The notes under the pieces were generated by a model. The model was not told the DNA's origin. It did not search any database and worked only from the letters and a program-made list of their open reading frames with translations. Positions 1 through 8,936 of a stretch of 64,000 nucleotides of DNA are shown here, piece by piece (the stretch's first letter is position 1; each line of letters begins with the position of its first letter). A program made the translations under genes and the position numbers. The stretch lies in the NCBI GenBank assembly GCA_021378565.1, contig JAACJU010000003.1, forward strand, positions 96,789-160,788. The letters run 5' to 3'. Source of the DNA: Arcobacter sp. LC1. GTDB taxonomy: Bacteria > Campylobacterota > Campylobacteria > Campylobacterales > Arcobacteraceae.

Positions 1-2
1 GA

Positions 3-152
3 AAAGGTTTAGCAAAAGAGGATTATAAAAAAATAAATCTTGAAAAAGATGAACGATTTTCACAAGATAATCTTTTTTCTACAATCTTAGGTTTTTTCCA
101 TGTAAAAACTAAAGTTTATACTAAAAAGCTTGATATTTTAGCAAAGAACTAA
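3..152 (+). CDS. eptC: C-terminal end of phosphoethanolamine transferase (EptA/EptC family), 5' partial
   Basis: An open frame enters from the left edge and stops at TAA 150-152. Its 49 residues end in a stretch reading DNLFSTILGFFHVKTKVY followed by KKLDIL. This matches the usual C-terminus of inner-membrane EptA/EptC sulfatase-fold enzymes, which transfer phosphoethanolamine to lipid A (and to flagellar rod protein in Campylobacter). The catalytic part lies outside the window. The call rests on this tail and on context: dgkA follows, and in Campylobacter jejuni eptC and dgkA are neighbours as I recall. The next gene, a PAP2 phosphatase, also fits envelope lipid modification. Confidence 0.6.
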   Translation, partial: KGLAKEDYKKINLEKDERFSQDNLFSTILGFFHVKTKVYTKKLDILAKN

Positions 153-347
153 ACAAAAGAGGCAAAATCAATTAAAATGAGATTTAAGTATTTTTAAACT
201 TTCTTCTCTTTTTTTTCATCTCTGCTTTTTTATCTTTTCTTTTGTCCTCTCGCGTCTCTGTTTTTTATCCTTTTTAAAAATTGATTTAAAGCAAGTTGAA
301 GTAAATTTATTTTAAAATTCAAACAAAAAAAGATTGGCAAAGAAAAT
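153..347. other. Intergenic spacer with a polypyrimidine tract
   Basis: This 195-bp gap has no credible gene. From about 198 to 275 the plus strand is almost entirely pyrimidine (CTTTCTTCTC, TCTCTG and TTTTTTATCC blocks), which is unusual strand asymmetry beside the mixed A/T sequence around it. No convincing -10/-35 pair or terminator hairpin was found. The sequence before the following ATG (AAAGAAAAT) is only a weak ribosome site. Confidence 0.4.
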
Positions 348-1088
348 ATGAGCAAAACAAAGCAAATCATACTAAGCATAATTCTTCTAGCTATTGCTAT
401 TATTTATTTTGGGCTTAGTCCCTTAGATATAAATATTCAAAGCAAACTTTATAATTTTCATACGCATACTTGGGTTTTAGGACATTACGAACAGCCTTAC
501 AGACTTATTTTTTATGTACTAGCAAAAAGACTTCTTATTGTTTTTGGTCTTATACTTTTATTCAGTTTGCCTAGTTTGTTTTTTATTAAAAAAGATTATA
601 TAGTACGAACTTACAAAAAAGGGATTATTATAGTTGTTTTAAGTCTTATTTTAGTGCCAAGCATAGTAGGAGAGCTTAAAAAAGATACGAATATGCCCTG
701 CCCTAAAAATATTATGCTTTATGGTGGAGCATTGCCCCAGACAAAAGTTTGGGAAGCTTTTCCAAAAAAATATAAAAATGTAAGAGTTAGGTGTTGGCCT
801 GCTGGGCATGCTAGTGGAGGCTTTGCCTTGCTTAGCTTGCTTTTTCTTTTCAAAAAAAGAAGAAATCAGATTTTTGCTTTCATCTTTGTTCAGGCCTATG
901 CTTGGTCTATGGGGATTTACAAGATGCTAATCGGAGACCATTTTTTTAGCCATAATGTCATAACTATGATTTTAGCTTGGCTTATTATATTAATAATTGC
1001 AAAAATTGTATTTTTTAAAGAAGATAGGCTAGACTATAAGCTACATAGAAAAATACACAAAGGAAGAAAAATTGAGAAATCAGCCTAA
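348..1088 (+). CDS. PAP2-superfamily membrane phosphatase (lipid phosphatase)
   Basis: A 246-residue protein with hydrophobic segments near residues 7-24, 57-80, 90-108, 155-170, 174-190 and 203-222. PAP2 signature pieces are visible: KKDTNMPCP (about 111-119) as a degenerate first motif, PAGH at 151-154 with the catalytic-type histidine, and GDHFFSH at 196-202 as the third motif. PAP2 enzymes remove phosphate from lipid substrates on the periplasmic side of the inner membrane. The position between an EptC-type transferase tail and dgkA suggests a lipid A, undecaprenyl or glycerolipid phosphate substrate, which cannot be told from sequence. The gene end overlaps dgkA by 17 bp, so the two are probably co-transcribed. 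The first motif departs from the classic KxxxxxxRP. Confidence 0.75.
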   Translation: MSKTKQIILSIILLAIAIIYFGLSPLDINIQSKLYNFHTHTWVLGHYEQPYRLIFYVLAKRLLIVFGLILLFSLPSLFFIKKDYIVRTYKKGIIIVVLSLILVPSIVGELKKDTNMPCPKNIMLYGGALPQTKVWEAFPKKYKNVRVRCWPAGHASGGFALLSLLFLFKKRRNQIFAFIFVQAYAWSMGIYKMLIGDHFFSHNVITMILAWLIILIIAKIVFFKEDRLDYKLHRKIHKGRKIEKSA

Positions 1089-1437
1089 ATATAGTTTCTT
1101 TAAAAACTCAAGCTACGCATTTAATGGGCTTAAAGATATGATAAAAACTGAAAGATCTTTTCAGATAGAATTAGTCTTAGCCATAATTTTAAGTCCAATA
1201 TTATTTATTTTTGATTTAAGCTTTGAGAATAAAATGCTAATGCTGATGACTCTTTTTGGAGTTTTAATTGCTGAGACTATAAATTCAGCTATTGAGCGAG
1301 TGGTCGATTTATTCACACTTGAACATCACGTTTTAGCTGGAGCTGCCAAAGATATAGGGAGCACCTTGGTTTTTTTAAATATTATTTTATTTATACTTGT
1401 TTGGGGCATTTCACTTTTTAGATATTTTTATTTCTAA
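1072..1437 (+). CDS. dgkA: Diacylglycerol kinase (prokaryotic DgkA)
   Basis: A 121-residue small integral membrane kinase that phosphorylates diacylglycerol to phosphatidic acid, recycling the diacylglycerol released when phospholipid head groups are transferred to other envelope molecules. The family signature AETINSAIERVVD is at residues 67-79, and the C-terminal AAKDIGS and hydrophobic helix follow, so length and domain are complete. The start is TTG at 1072, inside the end of the PAP2 gene; AGGAAG at 1061-1066 lies five bases upstream and decides this start. Pairing with a phosphoethanolamine transferase is functionally logical because that reaction produces diacylglycerol. Confidence 0.9.
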   Translation: MRNQPKYSFFKNSSYAFNGLKDMIKTERSFQIELVLAIILSPILFIFDLSFENKMLMLMTLFGVLIAETINSAIERVVDLFTLEHHVLAGAAKDIGSTLVFLNIILFILVWGISLFRYFYF

Positions 1438-1464
1438 TAAGCCTTCCAAAAAAATACTGGCCTA

Positions 1465-3270
1465 CTAATAAAAAATACTAATGTGCTTTAGTATATCCTT
1501 AGCAGAAATAAAACCAATTATCCTAGCGCTTCTTAGCTCTTTTTTATTTTTATAAAATATTATAGATGGAGGTCCAAAAATACCAAAATATTTCATTAGC
1601 TCTTTTGAGTCTTTGTTATTTTTTGTAACATCTAAATGAATAAGAGTAAAGTTTTTAAATTTTTGTTTAACTTTTTTATTTGAGAATGTATATCTTTCTA
1701 ACTCTTTACAGACCGTACACCAAGATGCATAAAAATCAATCAAAACAGGCTTTTTAGAAGTTTTAATTATAGCTTTTAGTGCTTTTAGATTTTTTATAGT
1801 TTGGAAAGTTGGGCTAGTACTTTTTTTCAAAGCTCTATTTGATTTTAGCAACTTAAACGAGCTAAGCGAAGTGAGTGGAGCAAGAGGGGCTAAGATATCG
1901 CCACCTCCAAGCAAGGCACCAAACAAAACAAAACCCGCAAGAAGTAAAAATATTTTAGAAATAAGTTTAAAAATAAAATACTTAAAACGCTCAAAAAATA
2001 CACAAAAAGCTAGAAGCAAAATAGCCCAAAAATACATAATAATATTTGCGCTTATGATTCTAGCTAAAAACCAAAAACCAAGTCCAAACATAATAAGACC
2101 AAAAAACTTACTAAGTTCATTCATCCAAGCCCCAACTTTTGGAAGTATTTTTCCTGCACCTAAGCCTACGATAATAAGCGGCACACCCATGCCAAGCCCT
2201 AAAACAAATAAGCTAAGTCCTCCAAAAAAAATATTTCCAGAATGTCCTATATATATCAAAGCTCCTGCTAAAGGTGGAGCTAGACAAGGCCCAACTATTA
2301 AACTTGAGAGAAAACCCATAAGTGCGACGCCTAGCAAGGAATTGCTTTTATTGTCAATATTTTGTTTTTTATTTAAAAGGTTTTGCAAAGATTTTGGAAG
2401 TTCTATACTAAAAAGTCCAAAGAGACTAAGTCCTAAAATAAAAAATAAAGCAGAAAAAACACTTATTACATATGGATTTTGAAAAATAATCTGTAAATTT
2501 TGTCCAAACAAGGCAGCAATTATCCCTGCTATTGCGTAAGCTAAACTCATGCTAATTACATACACTAAAGAAATCATAAAGGCTTTAAAGAGATTTAATT
2601 TTGCCTTTTTATTTGCTTTTACAAGAATGCCTGATATTATAGGAATCATAGGGAAAACACAAGGAGTGAAACTAAGAAGTATTCCAAAACCAAAAAAACT
2701 AAGAAGCACTAAAAGAAAATTTTTATCTTTAAAGCTCTTTGCTACTTTTTGACTTTGGCTTGTCATTTTTGGCACTTTTGCGAAACTTTGTTTTGAGGCA
2801 TTATTTGACTTAGTAAGACCAGCATTTGGTGAGTTTAAATTTTTTGAGAAAATCTTAGAAAAAGTGCTGGGTCTATAACAAATCCCATCTAAAGAACATC
2901 CTTGATAAGAAAAAATTAGTTTGTACTTGCTAGTTTTAGTATCTTTTGAATCTTTCAAATATTTACTTATAAGTTTTTTAGGTACTTCTAAAATAAAACT
3001 TTTAGGATAAATCAAAAGTCCAGTATGCAAAATTGGCTCTGGAAAGTGCAAGACTTTATTTAAAAGAATTTTTTTATTTGTTTGTAAAAACACTCTTGCC
3101 TCAGATTTATAAATATAAACATTTTTGGCAAGTTTAACTATAACTTTAATATTACTAGCATTTTCTTGCATAGTAATATTAAAAGCTTTGTTTTGTTGTA
3201 CTAAATTTGTACTAGCAAAAAGAGGCAAAAACATACAAATTGCACAAAAAACTAAAATTATTTTTTTCAT
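1465..3270 (-). CDS. dsbD: Thiol:disulfide interchange protein DsbD
   Basis: A 601-residue three-part electron carrier that moves reducing power from cytoplasmic thioredoxin to periplasmic proteins. A signal peptide covers about residues 1-20. The N-terminal immunoglobulin-like domain carries the pair C125 and C131 (CSLDGICYRP). The membrane core from about 185 carries C204 in FTPCVFP and C329 in VGPCLAPP, the two conserved transmembrane cysteines. The C-terminal thioredoxin domain has WCTVC with C518 and C521. All six redox cysteines are present, so the protein looks functional. A Ser/Lys/Asn-rich linker at about 140-180 separates the first two modules. It is convergent with dgkA, with only 27 bp between them. 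Confidence 0.93.
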   Translation of the reverse strand: MKKIILVFCAICMFLPLFASTNLVQQNKAFNITMQENASNIKVIVKLAKNVYIYKSEARVFLQTNKKILLNKVLHFPEPILHTGLLIYPKSFILEVPKKLISKYLKDSKDTKTSKYKLIFSYQGCSLDGICYRPSTFSKIFSKNLNSPNAGLTKSNNASKQSFAKVPKMTSQSQKVAKSFKDKNFLLVLLSFFGFGILLSFTPCVFPMIPIISGILVKANKKAKLNLFKAFMISLVYVISMSLAYAIAGIIAALFGQNLQIIFQNPYVISVFSALFFILGLSLFGLFSIELPKSLQNLLNKKQNIDNKSNSLLGVALMGFLSSLIVGPCLAPPLAGALIYIGHSGNIFFGGLSLFVLGLGMGVPLIIVGLGAGKILPKVGAWMNELSKFFGLIMFGLGFWFLARIISANIIMYFWAILLLAFCVFFERFKYFIFKLISKIFLLLAGFVLFGALLGGGDILAPLAPLTSLSSFKLLKSNRALKKSTSPTFQTIKNLKALKAIIKTSKKPVLIDFYASWCTVCKELERYTFSNKKVKQKFKNFTLIHLDVTKNNKDSKELMKYFGIFGPPSIIFYKNKKELRSARIIGFISAKDILKHISIFY

Positions 3271-3333
3271 CTTATCTCAGATTCTTAGTGTTTTTTATAA
3301 TAATTTTCCTTAAACAATTGAAATAAAATATAA

Positions 3334-3558
3334 CTATTTCTTAGAGTCCCTAGCATTTTGTAAAACTTTTATAAGCTCGTCAAGATTTTCATAAGGAATA
3401 TGTGTTTTCCATTGCACTTCTTCACCATCTAAGGCAACTCCAATACTTAACACTTCTGTACTCGATTTTCCATATGGCTCTTTTATGTCATAAACTAAAA
3501 TCTTACCTTTTTTTGTTCCCGCCAAGCCTAGCTCAGCAATTTTTGTTTCTGTTGGCAT
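3334..3558 (-). CDS. Small conserved-looking protein of unknown function
   Basis: A 74-residue soluble protein with no signal peptide or membrane segment. It has a beta-rich start (KGKILVYDIKEPYGKSS), then VLSIGVALDGEEVQW, then a helix ending near DELIKVLQNA. I do not recognise the family. A strong ribosome site (AAGGAG, five bases before ATG) and tight spacing, nine bases after the psd stop, indicate a translated gene in the psd operon. The strand-helix layout vaguely resembles small nucleic-acid-binding PC4-like folds, but I see no diagnostic motif and do not assign a function. Confidence 0.75.
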   Translation of the reverse strand: MPTETKIAELGLAGTKKGKILVYDIKEPYGKSSTEVLSIGVALDGEEVQWKTHIPYENLDELIKVLQNARDSKK

Positions 3559-3567
3559 TTTTTCTCC

Positions 3568-4377
3568 TTAATTTTTATCTGCAACTATTGTTCCAAATTT
3601 TACCTTTTGATTTGCTAAAGGTTTTAACTTAATAAAATCTTTTTGCCAAAGCAAAACTATCGTTGAACCCATTTTAAAGTATCCTAGCAAATCGCCTTTT
3701 TTGACATATAAATTATTATAAGTATATTCTGTTATTTTACTGGTGTTTTTGTTTGTTTCGACTTTTTTTTCAAAAGTAAAGCACATTTGTCCTACATTTA
3801 ACGCGCCTACAAAAACCATATAAAAAAGCCTAGATTTATCATCAATACACTCTAAAATAACCCTTTCATTTTCAATAAAAAGATTTAATTTCTTTTTTAA
3901 AAAAGTAAAATTTACAGGATAAAGTTTACCTGGCACATGGATTAGCCTATTTATTTTGCAAGAACTTGGGCTATGATATCTATGATAATCTTTTGGCGAT
4001 AAATAAAAATTCATAAAAGAGCCATTTTCTAGGGGTTTAATTTTATCACCTATTAAATCTGTTAATAATTTTTCAACACTATAACTCATACCTTTAATCT
4101 GTAAAGAAGTAAGTTTATTAAGTTTACCACATTCACTTACAAAACTATCACATGGGGAAATAAAGTTATCATCAAGCATATCTATTTTTCGCAGATGTTT
4201 TAGAGATCTTGTAAATAATTCATTTAGCGTTTTATAAGAACTAGGACCCAAAAATTCGCTCATATCAAGTCCTAAAACTTTGACATAGGTATTATTTAAA
4301 AAGTTTTGTATTGGGCTTGGAAATTGTGTTTTTGCTAAAAACCCAAAGCCTCTTGAAATAAGATTTGTAATGTGCAT
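3568..4377 (-). CDS. psd: Phosphatidylserine decarboxylase
   Basis: A 269-residue enzyme that converts phosphatidylserine to phosphatidylethanolamine at the inner membrane. The middle contains the typical FYLSPKDYHRYHSP stretch. The self-cleavage site is MGST at about 236-239, where the serine becomes the pyruvoyl group and leaves a short alpha chain of about 32 residues. Phosphatidylethanolamine is also the head-group donor for EptC-type enzymes such as the one at the left edge. A 74-residue gene of unknown function follows nine bases downstream on the same strand. The ATG at 4377 gives the usual N-terminal length. Confidence 0.93.
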   Translation of the reverse strand: MHITNLISRGFGFLAKTQFPSPIQNFLNNTYVKVLGLDMSEFLGPSSYKTLNELFTRSLKHLRKIDMLDDNFISPCDSFVSECGKLNKLTSLQIKGMSYSVEKLLTDLIGDKIKPLENGSFMNFYLSPKDYHRYHSPSSCKINRLIHVPGKLYPVNFTFLKKKLNLFIENERVILECIDDKSRLFYMVFVGALNVGQMCFTFEKKVETNKNTSKITEYTYNNLYVKKGDLLGYFKMGSTIVLLWQKDFIKLKPLANQKVKFGTIVADKN

Positions 4378-4444
4378 AAATATAATCCTTTTTTAAATTT
4401 TTATTTTGAAATGACTGTTTTAGGTATCGTTTTAAATCGCCGTT

Positions 4445-6127
4445 TTACATGTCAGTTTTCAATACTGCACCTTTTGAAGCATTTGTAACAAGGCACCTAT
4501 ATTGTCCTAACCAAGATGATGATATTTTTCGTTTAAAGGGTTTGAAATTTTTTCTTCTAATTTCTAATTCTTCGTCATTTAGCTTAACTTCTAAGATATA
4601 TTTATCTACATCTAAAAAAATCTCATCTCCATCTTCAATCAGGGCCAAAGCCCCACCCTCAGCTGCTTCAGGACTAATATGGCCTACGCAAGCTCCTCTT
4701 GTTGCACCTGAAAATCTTCCATCAGTTATCAAAGCTACTTTATCGCCTAAACCTAGCCCCATGATTAAACTAGTTGGACTAAGCATTTCTTGCATACCAG
4801 GCCCACCTTTTGGCCCTTCATATCTAACAACTACGACATCACCAGCTTTTACCTTGCCGTTTGATATACCTTTTATAGCTTCATCTTGTCCGTTATAGCA
4901 AATCGCTTTACCTCTAAAACTTCTAGAACCAATTATCCCAGCTGTTTTAATAACTGAGCCATCTTTAGCGATATTACCATACAAAATAGCAAGTCCGCCA
5001 ACGCTAGAATATGGTTTTTTTAAAGTATGAATAATATTTGTGTCTTTTATTTCTTTATCTTTTATGCTGTGGAATAAATTTTCTCCACTAATTCTAAGGT
5101 TATCTTTTAAAACTCCAGCTTTATTTATCTCGCACATAACGCTATCAACTCCGCCAGCTCTATCAATATCTTGCATATGAACTGAAGGCAAAGATGGAGA
5201 TATTTTTGCAAGATGTGCTACTTTTTTTGATATTTCATTGATTTGTTTTAGGTCAAAAGCATCTCCACTTTCAGCACTAATTGCGAGCATATGCAAAATA
5301 GTATTTGAGCTTCCACCCATCGCCATATCTACACAAAAAGCATTATGGATTGCATTTTTATTTAGAATATTTTTTAGTTTATATTTTTCTGTATTTTTTT
5401 TATCTTTTGCAATTTCGCAAATCCTTCTAGCTGCTTTTTTATAAAGCTCCTCTCTTTGTTTTGTTTGTGCTAAAATTGTGCCATTTCCGCTAAGCGCTAT
5501 ACCCATAGCCTCACAAAGTGTGTTCATAGAATTTGCTGTAAACATTCCAGAGCATGAACCACCACTTGGGCAAGCATTACACTCAATATCTCTTAAATCC
5601 TCAACACTAATTTTTCCTGCTTCATACTGCCCTACTGCTTCAAAGGCTGATGCTAAATCTATTGGTTCGTGATTTTTTTTATATCCCTTTGCCATAGGTC
5701 CACCACTTACAAATATACTAGGAACATTTACTCTTAAAGCGCCCATTATCATGCCAGGAACTATTTTGTCACAATTTGGTATAGCAATAAGAGCGTCGAG
5801 TTTATGTGCATTCATAACGCTTTCGATTGAACTCGCTATTAGCTCCCTGCTTGGCAAAGAATAAAGCATTCCACTATGCCCCATGGCTATGCCATCATCT
5901 ATGCCTATGGTATTAAATTCAAAAGGAATACAGCCGTTTGCTCTAATCTCATCTTTTATTATTTTAGATACTTTGTCCAAAAAGAAGTGTCCAGGAATTA
6001 TCTCTATAAAAGAGTTTGCAACTCCTATAAAAGGCTTAGCAAAATCTTCATCTTTTAAGCCACAAGCACGAAGCAAAGACCTATGCGGAGTTCGTTCAAA
6101 ACCTTTTTTTATTTCATCACTTCTCAT
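4445..6127 (-). CDS. ilvD: Dihydroxy-acid dehydratase
   Basis: A 560-residue iron-sulfur enzyme that dehydrates 2,3-dihydroxy acids to 2-oxo acids in valine, leucine and isoleucine synthesis. Cluster and metal-site landmarks are present: GIDDG near residue 76-80, NCDKIVPGM with C119, and [19 protein letters not shown] from 183 with C192. The C-terminal GRFSGATRG motif is also intact. Length and order match the IlvD/Edd family, and the lack of a sugar-acid pathway context favours IlvD over Edd. It is a single gene with non-coding spacers on both sides; no leader peptide or attenuator was recognised. Confidence 0.95.
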   Translation of the reverse strand: MRSDEIKKGFERTPHRSLLRACGLKDEDFAKPFIGVANSFIEIIPGHFFLDKVSKIIKDEIRANGCIPFEFNTIGIDDGIAMGHSGMLYSLPSRELIASSIESVMNAHKLDALIAIPNCDKIVPGMIMGALRVNVPSIFVSGGPMAKGYKKNHEPIDLASAFEAVGQYEAGKISVEDLRDIECNACPSGGSCSGMFTANSMNTLCEAMGIALSGNGTILAQTKQREELYKKAARRICEIAKDKKNTEKYKLKNILNKNAIHNAFCVDMAMGGSSNTILHMLAISAESGDAFDLKQINEISKKVAHLAKISPSLPSVHMQDIDRAGGVDSVMCEINKAGVLKDNLRISGENLFHSIKDKEIKDTNIIHTLKKPYSSVGGLAILYGNIAKDGSVIKTAGIIGSRSFRGKAICYNGQDEAIKGISNGKVKAGDVVVVRYEGPKGGPGMQEMLSPTSLIMGLGLGDKVALITDGRFSGATRGACVGHISPEAAEGGALALIEDGDEIFLDVDKYILEVKLNDEELEIRRKNFKPFKRKISSSWLGQYRCLVTNASKGAVLKTDM

Positions 6128-6251
6128 TTTTTACCTTTTTTTATCAAGTATAGTATTTAGAATTAAAATTGAATTATTGTGTTTATTATACTTGGCTTTT
6201 GCTTTAGAACTAGCAAGACTTAGATAGGCAAAATCTAAAAAATCTAAAATT

Positions 6252-6623
6252 CTAAGATTTAAACTTCCAAGCATCTTTTTTTAGAAGCTCTTTTGCTAAA
6301 ACTCTAAAATCTCCTTGAAGCTCAATATAATTATTTTGAATACTTCCACCACTTGCTAGCGTTTTTCTTAACATCGTTAAAAGTTCTTTTTTCTCTTTTT
6401 CTAATAAATAAAATTTTCCTATCAAGCTTATAGTTTTAGCTCTTCTTTTTTCTATCTTAATATGCAAAATATGTTCTTTTTTTACTAAAATTTTATTGTC
6501 AAATTTTTCTTCTTTTGCTTTTCCTTGACCTTTTTGCTTGCAATCTTTTTTTGCCTTTTTTGCTTTTGACCCTTGAATATTTAAGCTATCTTGCTCAAGT
6601 TTTGCACCCATTTTAAACATCAA
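6252..6623 (-). CDS. SUI1/eIF1-like protein (YciH family) with a lysine-rich N-terminal half
   Basis: A 123-residue protein whose C-terminal half (about 50-123) fits the bacterial SUI1 family: [13 protein letters not shown], then [24 protein letters not shown], the region corresponding to the conserved LASGGSV...IELQGDH block of eIF1/YciH proteins. Bacterial members are thought to influence start-site fidelity on the small ribosomal subunit, but their role is not settled. The first 50 residues include an unusual low-complexity lysine-rich run (about 18-42), one of several such insertions in this window. The ATG overlaps the tsaD stop in an ATGA arrangement, so it is translationally coupled to tsaD. 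The real start could be the second or third Met. Confidence 0.7.
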   Translation of the reverse strand: MMFKMGAKLEQDSLNIQGSKAKKAKKDCKQKGQGKAKEEKFDNKILVKKEHILHIKIEKRRAKTISLIGKFYLLEKEKKELLTMLRKTLASGGSIQNNYIELQGDFRVLAKELLKKDAWKFKS

Positions 6624-7627
6624 AAAACCCTTGATTTTGAAGAAATATCTAGTTCATGCAAAGGTGTAAAATCTTTTATTTTGTACTGCTCAAGAGCTAA
6701 TCTTCCTATCATTACAGCATTATCACTACAATATTCTAATTTTGCTAAAAGTAATTTTGTACCAAATTCATCACAAAGCTTTTGAACTTTAGCCCTTAAA
6801 TATAAATTTGCTGAAGCGCCCCCAACAAGAGCAAAATTTTTAGGTGGATTTAGTCTAAAATATTTTTTGGTTTTTTGCAAAAGATGCTCAACTGCTACTT
6901 TTTGAAAAGAAGCGCAAAGGTTTTTGATATTTTTATCATTGAGTTCATCTTTAGCTTTTAACTCTTCAATTTTAAGTCTTAGGGCATTTTTTAAACCACT
7001 ATAAGAAAATGCAAATTTTGGAGAATTTTTTAAAGGCACGGGAAAAGAAAAAGCATTTTCATCTGCATTAATTGCAAGCTTTTCAATAACAGGGCCTCCA
7101 GGATAAGATAAATTTAGCATTTTAGCTAATTTATCAAAACTCTCTCCAAAACTATCGTCTAAAGTGCTTGCTAGAACTGACATATTATTTAAAGAATTTG
7201 CCTCAATTAGTTCGGTATGCCCACCTGAAACTAATAAAATCAAGCAAGGAAGAGAAGCTTCTTTTTCTATGAAAAGTGAATAAATATGCCCTTTTAAATG
7301 GTTTGAGCTAATCAAGGGAATATTGAGTCCAAGCCCTAGTCCTTTGGCTAGTGCTAAACCTTCCATCAAAGATACGCTAAGTCCAGGCTCTGTTGTTAGC
7401 GCTACAGCTTTTAAATTTTTAAAATAAGGCTTGCATTCTTCTAATATTTTAGGTAAGGCTTCTGCGTGCATTCTTGCGGCTAATTCTGGAACTACTCCTC
7501 CAAATTTAGAATGTTCAAGCTCTTGAGAGATTTTTTTGTGAAAAATTAACTTTTTAGTTTTTATTTCAGTTAGAGCGATAGAGCTATCATCACAACTTGA
7601 TTCTATACTTAAAATCATTTCTTGCAT
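6620..7627 (-). CDS. tsaD: tRNA N6-threonylcarbamoyladenosine transferase TsaD
   Basis: A 335-residue ASKHA-fold enzyme that transfers threonylcarbamoyl to A37 of ANN-decoding tRNAs. The start IESSCDDSS, the metal-binding histidines H110 and H114 in NHLKGHIYS, the SGGHTEL phosphate loop at about 133-139 and the C-terminal [10 protein letters not shown] motif are all present. An alternative ATG three codons in (7618) fits the family N-terminus equally well; neither has a strong ribosome site. The gene is last but one in a minus-strand run from cdsA through dxr. tsaD near dxr and cdsA is, from memory, the Campylobacter jejuni arrangement. Confidence 0.94.
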   Translation of the reverse strand: MQEMILSIESSCDDSSIALTEIKTKKLIFHKKISQELEHSKFGGVVPELAARMHAEALPKILEECKPYFKNLKAVALTTEPGLSVSLMEGLALAKGLGLGLNIPLISSNHLKGHIYSLFIEKEASLPCLILLVSGGHTELIEANSLNNMSVLASTLDDSFGESFDKLAKMLNLSYPGGPVIEKLAINADENAFSFPVPLKNSPKFAFSYSGLKNALRLKIEELKAKDELNDKNIKNLCASFQKVAVEHLLQKTKKYFRLNPPKNFALVGGASANLYLRAKVQKLCDEFGTKLLLAKLEYCSDNAVMIGRLALEQYKIKDFTPLHELDISSKSRVF

Positions 7628-7706
7628 TTTTTTGCTTTTTTTGTATTATCTTTTTTAATATTGGCTTTTTTCATCTTATCTTTTTATACTTCTTTATCTC
7701 TTGCTT

Positions 7707-8225
7707 CTATCTTTGTACCCATTCTAGGGCACAATCTAACTCTCCAAATCCATCTTCACACTCAAAATGTCCAGCTTTAGGCATAATCTTCATTCCGATA
7801 TTCAAAGCACTTTGCAAGGCAATAGCATCTTCAAGGGGTGTAAATTTATCATTATCTCCAAAAGCTATTATCGCTTCTTTGGCTCGCAAATCTTTTGGCA
7901 AAGTAAAGGGTAAAAATGGTTTAAAAATACTCTCAGTTGAATTTGAAAGCACAGGAGCTACAAGCATAAGTTTTTTTACTTTTTTAATTTTATAGGTATT
8001 TACTAGGTGAAACCACAAAGCAACGCCAATGCTGTGACAAATCACAATATCAGGCTGAAATTTTTGCACTTGTTCATGAATTGCTTTTACTCTACTTAAA
8101 TCATGCTCTTTAAAACTTGGAAATGATACCTCAAAATCTTGCTTTTTTAATTCGCTTTCAAGCCAAACTTGCCAATGTGGGAAAATCCCTTTTTTAACTC
8201 CGTGAAGTATTAATACTTTTTTCAT
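7707..8225 (-). CDS. RBBP9/YdeN-type alpha/beta hydrolase
   Basis: A small serine hydrolase of 172 residues from the preferred start. The fold landmarks are ILHG near the N-terminus, CHSIG as the nucleophile elbow (in place of GHSLG), GDNDKFTP carrying the acid residue, and AGHF near the C-terminus carrying the histidine. This is the RBBP9/YdeN layout, whose substrates are mostly unknown. An upstream in-frame ATG exists at 8252, but GAGGAAAA directly before the ATG at 8225 decides the shorter start. The gene follows the DUF1566 gene, whose stop is at 8236, with 10 bp between them. Confidence 0.75.
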   Translation of the reverse strand: MKKVLILHGVKKGIFPHWQVWLESELKKQDFEVSFPSFKEHDLSRVKAIHEQVQKFQPDIVICHSIGVALWFHLVNTYKIKKVKKLMLVAPVLSNSTESIFKPFLPFTLPKDLRAKEAIIAFGDNDKFTPLEDAIALQSALNIGMKIMPKAGHFECEDGFGELDCALEWVQR

Positions 8226-8235
8226 TTTTCCTCGT

Positions 8236-8658
8236 TTAATAATTTCTAACACATCTGATATGCTCAGCGCCTAGTCTATTGTAATAATAAACAGTGCCAC
8301 TTGTAAAATTCATATAATAGCCATAAAAATCAAAAGATCTTAATAATCCATTTCTTGACCAATACCCCGCTCTTTTAATGAAATTAAAAAATGGCTTAAT
8401 ATTATAATGATTAGTTTTATCAACTATAGTTTTTAATTCATTGATACTTGGCAGACGCCAATCATTAAAATCTGCTAAAGATAGCTTAGCACAATATTTT
8501 TTTGCCTTTTTAAAAGATAAAAGAAGTTTTTCATTATTTATATTATCTTGCCACATAAGCTTAGAAACACTATCAAGAACTATCATTTCATGAGAATTTC
8601 TTGAAAATTTAGCCAAAGAAAAACTAAAAAGCAAGCAAAATACTAAAAAAATTTTCAT
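8236..8658 (-). CDS. Secreted DUF1566 (Lcl C-terminal-like) protein
   Basis: A 140-residue protein with a cleavable-type signal peptide (residues 1-16, MKIFLVFCLLFSFSLA). The mature part matches the DUF1566 pattern: LMWQDN, then YCAKLSLADFNDWRLPSINEL, a YWSRNG strand and a closing RCVRNY. This domain is common in extracytoplasmic bacterial proteins and resembles C-type-lectin-like folds in layout; its function here is unknown. GGAG lies six bases before ATG. The start overlaps the preceding gene's stop in an ATGA arrangement, indicating coupled translation in the cdsA-dxr operon. Confidence 0.8.
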   Translation of the reverse strand: MKIFLVFCLLFSFSLAKFSRNSHEMIVLDSVSKLMWQDNINNEKLLLSFKKAKKYCAKLSLADFNDWRLPSINELKTIVDKTNHYNIKPFFNFIKRAGYWSRNGLLRSFDFYGYYMNFTSGTVYYYNRLGAEHIRCVRNY

Positions 8659-8936
8659 CGTTTGCTCCTTAAAATAAATTTCTTAGCCTCAATTGCTAAG
8701 AGATACTCCTTGTCCTCAAGTTCTATAAATATTTTATTATCATTTTTATAAACTATACCTAAAAATTCTTTTTTTCTTGTATTTTCTTCTTTAGAACTTG
8801 GATTATTTTTTTTCCATTGCTCAAATTTTTCTTCATAATCTTTTAAGGTATTTTTTTCATAAGAGGCTCTTGAAAACATAAAATAAATGATGAAGCAAAG
8901 CAAAATTCCAACAGGAAAGGCAAGGTCAAGAGACAC
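8655..8936 (-). CDS. Small single-pass membrane protein between dxr and the DUF1566 gene
   Basis: A 93-residue protein with one N-terminal membrane helix (about 5-22, LAFPVGILLCFIIYFMF) and a charged tail predicted to be mostly coil and strand. It starts with GTG at 8936, inside the end of dxr, and has an AAGGAG ribosome site five bases upstream. I do not recognise a family. From memory, a small gene also lies between tsaD and dxr in Campylobacter jejuni, so this may be its counterpart. The overlaps on both sides argue for a real, co-translated gene. Confidence 0.75.
   Translation of the reverse strand: MSLDLAFPVGILLCFIIYFMFSRASYEKNTLKDYEEKFEQWKKNNPSSKEENTRKKEFLGIVYKNDNKIFIELEDKEYLLAIEAKKFILRSKR

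Noticed and set aside
1871..2482. 203-residue plus-strand frame inside dsbD
   Set aside because: It lies entirely opposite a well-supported DsbD with all its redox cysteines; composition is that of an antisense shadow.
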